A stretch of 37,188 nucleotides of DNA from Treponema sp. (GTDB lineage: Bacteria; Spirochaetota; Spirochaetia; Treponematales; Breznakiellaceae), in the NCBI GenBank assembly GCA_031283105.1, contig JAITCL010000048.1:1-37188 (forward strand), written 5' to 3'. Each line of letters starts with the position of its first letter. The stretch's first letter is position 1. The notes beneath the pieces were generated by a model. That model was given only the letters and a program-made list of their open reading frames with translations. It made no database searches and was not told where the DNA came from. The position numbers and the translations under genes are program-made. Below, one piece after another: positions 33,260 to 37,188 of the stretch.

Positions 33260-34690
33260 ATGAAAATAAATGGATTAAAAGTGATCAAAAGTTTTTACAC
33301 AACTCTCTTGCTGGGGATTCTTGCCGTATCGTGCGGGCAGGATCCTATCTTCTACATTATATCCAAGGAAACAGCCCCCATACCGCCCCGAATTCCGGGC
33401 GCCCCTACCAATATGGTGGCATTTGAACGTAATTATGAATACCTGAGTGATCCCACTGATCCTGATTCTGAGCTTAAAACCGCTACAGCTTCCCTTTTCT
33501 TTGTCGCGTCGGGCAGGCTCCACTGGTATGGAAGACGAAAAGATCCTGATGAACAACCGGGATGGGACAGGAAGGTTTACGGTATTCCGCAGCCCGGAGG
33601 AAAAATTATCGCTCTTGCCGTTACCCAAGACCGCTTGTATGCGCTGTGTCTGAACGGTGACAGTTTAACCGCGACTGTAAAATACACAGGGCATGGTCTT
33701 AATGATGACTGGGAAAAAATTGAAGGGGTAAATGAATATTCATTGATCCAGTCAATTTATGCCGATTATGACACAGGCCAGTTGTTCGCCGGCGCCCGTA
33801 AAAACAATGCGGCAACTTATGCTATTTTGTACTTGGACGGCAGTACATTGAGAATTCTCGAATCTAATACCGAAATGCTTTCAGGCGCAGCCTACCGGGA
33901 TGAGACTTACTATTTGTGTACACGGGGCAAAGGGATTTTCCGGGTAACCGAACTTGGAAAATCTTCTCAAAAAGTATTACAACTTCAAAATATCGGTATT
34001 GGAATTGAAGAAGTTGCTAATCCTGATGAAGAGTCTGATACTGATAATACCTCGCAGACAATACCTTCTCTTTTGGGAAGAAATAACAATATGCTTTTTA
34101 TGGGCATGATCAGACTGGAAGATAAAAAATCCATTATTGCTATCGGGCGCAACAACGGAATATTATACGAGATACTTGATGATGATGCTTTACTCGAAAT
34201 ATGTAAAAAAGTAGGTGAAAATAATAATGCTTATGGTGATTATGAAGAGCTATATGAGAAGATAAAAGAAGAAAATGGCGGCGCTTTCTCGCAGATGTCT
34301 TATATAAATCGTAATAGTAGTATCGCAACCGGCAATTACGCGACGGGCGCCCTTGCCCTGTGGGAAGAAAAAGACGGCTATAAGAAAAAACTTGTCGCCG
34401 GCAGACAGGGTACGTTGTTTTCCACATCTTATAACAATGGTTATATTGAATTTAATCTAAAAGCCGACGGCTCGATTGACAAAGAGAACTCCAACCGTTT
34501 AATGGATACTGTTCATGACACCGACCGTTATTCAACCAATCTCGGCAAAAACCCCATCAACCACCTGTATCAGGTACCAAAGGAAGTTGATTCTGATATG
34601 ATTTTCTTCGCGTCTACGCAAACCGCCGGTCTCTGGTCCTACCGGGACAGGCCTGGTAACGGGGGATGGCAATGGAACGCGGAAAATTAA
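33260..34690 (+). CDS. Large lipoprotein of unknown function, beta-propeller-like
   Basis: 476 residues with a lipoprotein signal ending in lipobox LAVSC (Cys25). The mature chain is made of short repeated beta-type segments (KIIALAVTQDRLYALCLNGD, GAAYRDETYYLCTRGKGIFR, LAGRNNNM-like turns) that suggest a propeller, but no family signature was recognised. It is probably anchored in the membrane facing the periplasm or surface. It follows the barrel gene by 24 bases and precedes rarA by 16, so the three are likely one transcript, although rarA's repair role does not explain the envelope partners. Confidence 0.65.
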   Translation: MKINGLKVIKSFYTTLLLGILAVSCGQDPIFYIISKETAPIPPRIPGAPTNMVAFERNYEYLSDPTDPDSELKTATASLFFVASGRLHWYGRRKDPDEQPGWDRKVYGIPQPGGKIIALAVTQDRLYALCLNGDSLTATVKYTGHGLNDDWEKIEGVNEYSLIQSIYADYDTGQLFAGARKNNAATYAILYLDGSTLRILESNTEMLSGAAYRDETYYLCTRGKGIFRVTELGKSSQKVLQLQNIGIGIEEVANPDEESDTDNTSQTIPSLLGRNNNMLFMGMIRLEDKKSIIAIGRNNGILYEILDDDALLEICKKVGENNNAYGDYEELYEKIKEENGGAFSQMSYINRNSSIATGNYATGALALWEEKDGYKKKLVAGRQGTLFSTSYNNGYIEFNLKADGSIDKENSNRLMDTVHDTDRYSTNLGKNPINHLYQVPKEVDSDMIFFASTQTAGLWSYRDRPGNGGWQWNAEN

Positions 34691-34706
34691 TTCCCGGTAA
34701 CCCCCT

Positions 34707-36959
34707 ATGGATGATCTTTTTTCTGTAAAAAATCCTGCCAGTTTGGGGAACGGAGGGCAAAGCCCCCTTGCCGACCGGATGCGCCCCCGCATTCTGGAAG
34801 ACGTTATCGGCCAGGATCACATTGTCGGCCCCGGACGGCTGCTGCGCCGGGCAATACAGGCCGACCGCCTTTCCTCGGTTATTTTTTACGGCCCGCCGGG
34901 TACGGGCAAAACCAGCCTGGCGCGGGTCATCGCCAATACCACCCGTGCGGCTTTTGAAAGCCTGAACGCGGTATTAAGCGGCGTAAAAAACATACGCGAA
35001 GCCATTGACCGCGCCGATGAGCGGTTCAGGCTGTACAGCAAACGCACCATTTTATTTGTTGATGAAGTCCACCGCTGGAACAAGGCCCAACAGGACGCCC
35101 TTTTGCCCTGGGTGGAAAACGGCACGGTGATTCTTGTGGGGGCGACTACGGAAAATCCCTTTTTTGAGGTGAACCGCGCTCTGGTCAGTCGCAGCCGCAT
35201 TTTTCAGCTCAAGCCGCTGGGCGCGGCAGATTTAATGGAAACCGCCCGCAGGGCTGTCGCCGACGCGGAACGCGGTTACGGAAAATGGCAGGTCACGTTT
35301 GAAGACGGGGCGCTTGAACATCTGGTGGAAGTCGCGTCAGGCGACGCCCGCAGTTTGTTGAACGCGCTGGAACTTGCCGTTGAAACTACCGCTTCATCAT
35401 GGCCGCCGCCGGAAAGCGCGGCGATTCACATTTCGCTGGAAGCCGCCGAGGAAAGTATCCAGCGGCGGGCGGTATTATACGACCGCGACGGCGATTATCA
35501 TTTTGACACTATCAGCGCCTTTATCAAAAGCGTGCGGGGCAGCGACCCCGATGCCGCTTTGTACTGGCTGGCAAAAATGGTTCGCGCCGGGGAAGACCCC
35601 AGCTTTATCTTCCGGCGCATGATAATCCTCGCCAGCGAAGACGTGGGACTGGCCGACCCCCACGCCCTTTCCGTCGTCATTTCCTGCGCCGAGGCGTTTG
35701 ACCGCATCGGTTTCCCCGAAGGGAATTTTCCCCTTGCCCACGCCTGCCTGTACCTTGCCACCGCGCCGAAGTCCAACACCGCGCTGGCCTTTTTTGACGC
35801 GCTCAAAGAAGTTGACCGTGAAGACGCCGAAGTTCCCAACCATCTGCGCGACTCAAGCCGCGACGCGGAAGGCTTCGGCCACGGCCAGGGCTACCTATAC
35901 CCCCACGCCTACCGCGACCACTGGGCAGCCCAGCAGTACCTTCCCACAGCCCTGCGGGGCAGGACTTTTTACATTCCTTCAATCGTTGGCTATGAAGGAA
36001 AAATCCGGGAAACAGTGCTGCAAAAACGGGAGTTACAGGCGGCGGTTGTTTTAAGCGACGGCCCGTCTGCCGGAGACGGAGAATTGCTGAGTTGGTCGGC
36101 GGCGGCAAAAGGAAGGGAGGGATGGTTCAAACGGCTGGAATCGGGCAGAAGCGCCCTGCTGCTGGGCGACCGTGACGCGCTTTTTAACGCCGCGTCCCCT
36201 GCCCGGCACTGCCGGATTCTTATCCCGCTGGCCGGTGACGGCCTGCTCCTCTGGGAAAGTTTGCGCCGCTGTCCCGAAGGTTTAAGCGCCGCGCTGGTTG
36301 GCAGCGAAGCCGCCCGTGAAGCCCTGCTCCGTTATGCGGCGGCGCTCGATCAAACCGATCAGCCGGAAATCGCCGTGCTGGAAGACGGCCCCCTCCCCTC
36401 GCCCGGGCAGGCTGCCGAATGGTTTTCCTCGCCGCAATTCGACTGTATTCTGCTGCGGGAACCCTGGCGCAAAGGTTTTGCGCAATTAAGCCCTGCGGCG
36501 GCATTTTCCCGCCTTGCATCCGCCGCGCAAGCCCTGCTCAGTTCCGGCGGCTGCCTTGCCCTGCTGTGTTCGCCGCCCGTTTTGGGACAGCGCATTTCCC
36601 GCATACTCCTCGATGAATGTAATGATAACGGTCAGCCCGCCGAAAAACTCCAACAGGCGGAAGACGCCTTCTTTTCGCAAGCCGACTCCTGGAATTGGGA
36701 TGCCGCCGCTGTATCAAGCGCCTTTGAATCGCAGGGCTTCAAAATCACTATTCAGACCATCGACCAGCAAGAAGAACGCCTTATCGGCCCCAAAGACATT
36801 GACGCATGGTTTGACCGGGAAAAATCCCGCTGGGGCGTCTTTATGGGAAAAGCCCTCGAATCGGATGATTTTACGCACATCGAAGCGGCTATCAGGCAGC
36901 GGACACAGGCGGGCCCCCTGCCCTGGAAATGGAAAAGCCTGCTGTTAACAGCCCGGTGA
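34707..36959 (+). CDS. rarA: RarA/MgsA-type AAA+ ATPase fused to a C-terminal unknown domain
   Basis: 750 residues against about 440 for ordinary RarA. The N-terminal 430 form the standard protein: PLADRMRPRILEDVIGQDHI, Walker A GPPGTGKT (62-69), Walker B ILFVDEVHRWN (115-125), VGATTENPFFEVN sensor 1 block, and the tetramerisation region ending NHLRDSS and YLYPHAYRDHW. The rest (about 440-750) resembles a worn SAM-methyltransferase-like fold, with RILIPLAGDGLLLWESLRR as a possible cofactor loop and FDCILLREPW; this matches the known "RarA/unknown domain fusion" class. RarA acts at stalled replication forks. No good ribosome-binding site precedes the ATG, and it is probably translated after the upstream lipoprotein gene. 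Confidence 0.9.
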   Translation: MDDLFSVKNPASLGNGGQSPLADRMRPRILEDVIGQDHIVGPGRLLRRAIQADRLSSVIFYGPPGTGKTSLARVIANTTRAAFESLNAVLSGVKNIREAIDRADERFRLYSKRTILFVDEVHRWNKAQQDALLPWVENGTVILVGATTENPFFEVNRALVSRSRIFQLKPLGAADLMETARRAVADAERGYGKWQVTFEDGALEHLVEVASGDARSLLNALELAVETTASSWPPPESAAIHISLEAAEESIQRRAVLYDRDGDYHFDTISAFIKSVRGSDPDAALYWLAKMVRAGEDPSFIFRRMIILASEDVGLADPHALSVVISCAEAFDRIGFPEGNFPLAHACLYLATAPKSNTALAFFDALKEVDREDAEVPNHLRDSSRDAEGFGHGQGYLYPHAYRDHWAAQQYLPTALRGRTFYIPSIVGYEGKIRETVLQKRELQAAVVLSDGPSAGDGELLSWSAAAKGREGWFKRLESGRSALLLGDRDALFNAASPARHCRILIPLAGDGLLLWESLRRCPEGLSAALVGSEAAREALLRYAAALDQTDQPEIAVLEDGPLPSPGQAAEWFSSPQFDCILLREPWRKGFAQLSPAAAFSRLASAAQALLSSGGCLALLCSPPVLGQRISRILLDECNDNGQPAEKLQQAEDAFFSQADSWNWDAAAVSSAFESQGFKITIQTIDQQEERLIGPKDIDAWFDREKSRWGVFMGKALESDDFTHIEAAIRQRTQAGPLPWKWKSLLLTAR

Positions 36960-37058
36960 GGCTTCCCATATGCGCCTTAAGAATTTTTACCACAAACCAC
37001 ACGAACTTTTTTCTAATCCTATTACTCTGTAACAGCTAAAACTTTACTTTGTTTTTTA

Positions 37059-37150
37059 TCTCACAGAGGCACAGCGGCACAGAGACACAAAGATTAGGGC
37101 GCAATTTACCAATACCGCGCCATCCTCCGTGCCTTTGTGCCTCCGTGAGA
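37059..37150. repeat. Palindromic CTCCGTG-family element
   Basis: In the 229-base gap after rarA, a 27-base left arm (37059-37085, starting TCTCACAGAGGCACA) pairs with 37124-37150 (CCTCCGTGCCTTTGTGCC and on) at 22 of 27 positions; an inner GGCGC / GCGCC stem closes the loop. It resembles the outer arms (CACAAAGACACGGAG) of the element at 25443-25624, so the two probably belong to one family. No ORF is supported. Confidence 0.55.
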
Positions 37151-37188
37151 GATCTTTTGGGATCAATGTTTTGTAGAGTTTTAGCCTT

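Overview
The window reads as chromosomal DNA of a spirochaete, most likely a gut-type Treponema. This is inferred from the mix of treponeme-style lipoproteins, hybrid kinases, an HD-GYP regulator, a LexA/HolA neighbourhood, cytoplasmic cellulases and a RarA/unknown-domain fusion; no rRNA is present to confirm it. Coding density is high on both strands. The first 8 kb are visibly more AT-rich than the PBP, dehydratase and RarA regions. No tRNA, rRNA, CRISPR array, transposase, reverse transcriptase or recombinase was seen.

Layout. 1-3.95 kb (+): end of an NtrY-like kinase, an NtrX-like sigma54 activator, lexA and holA, closed by a hairpin shared with the convergent next unit. 3.96-12.9 kb: a signalling island with a cytoplasmic GAF-PAS hybrid kinase and an HD-GYP regulator (TAATG overlap), two tandem RbsB-like lipoproteins, and a divergent membrane hybrid kinase whose catalytic core is paralogous to the first. 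13-16.5 kb: a retropepsin-like protease, a glycine-rich repeat lipoprotein divergent from an XRE regulator, a GHKL ATPase plus DUF4325 (STAS-like) pair, and a ParB-N protein behind a class A PBP. 19.4-24 kb: divergent GH5 and GH9 cellulases without signal peptides, a palindrome-rich element, and a lone TrpB2. 24.1-25.4 kb: a second lipoprotein/XRE divergent pair. 25.7-30.5 kb: a giant 2-hydroxyacyl-CoA dehydratase activase-type protein. 30.6-37 kb: glpK, a second palindromic element, then an outer-membrane protein, a lipoprotein and rarA in a row.

Main discovery candidate. Inside the dehydratase-type gene sits a segment of exactly 504 bp (27717-28220), bounded by inverted arrays of a GGGGAGT-type heptamer. 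It carries, in another frame and with its own ribosome-binding site, a complete S23/23S-rRNA-intervening-sequence four-helix-bundle protein. The host frame stays open through it, so the insertion appears as a 168-residue low-complexity insert between two domains. A related heptad-armed palindrome without a gene lies 100 bp upstream of the same host gene (25443-25624). Together they suggest a family of intervening-sequence-like elements that can enter protein-coding genes in frame. Other palindromic repeats (22154-22521, 32200-32475, 37059-37150) and half-copies of a CTCCGTGG repeat are scattered between genes.

Functional logic. The kinases, binding lipoproteins and HD-GYP protein look like a sugar- or small-molecule-sensing route to c-di-GMP. 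The cellulases and glycerol kinase fit carbohydrate and polyol use. The PBP/ParB pair belongs to envelope growth, and LexA, HolA and RarA to DNA replication and repair.
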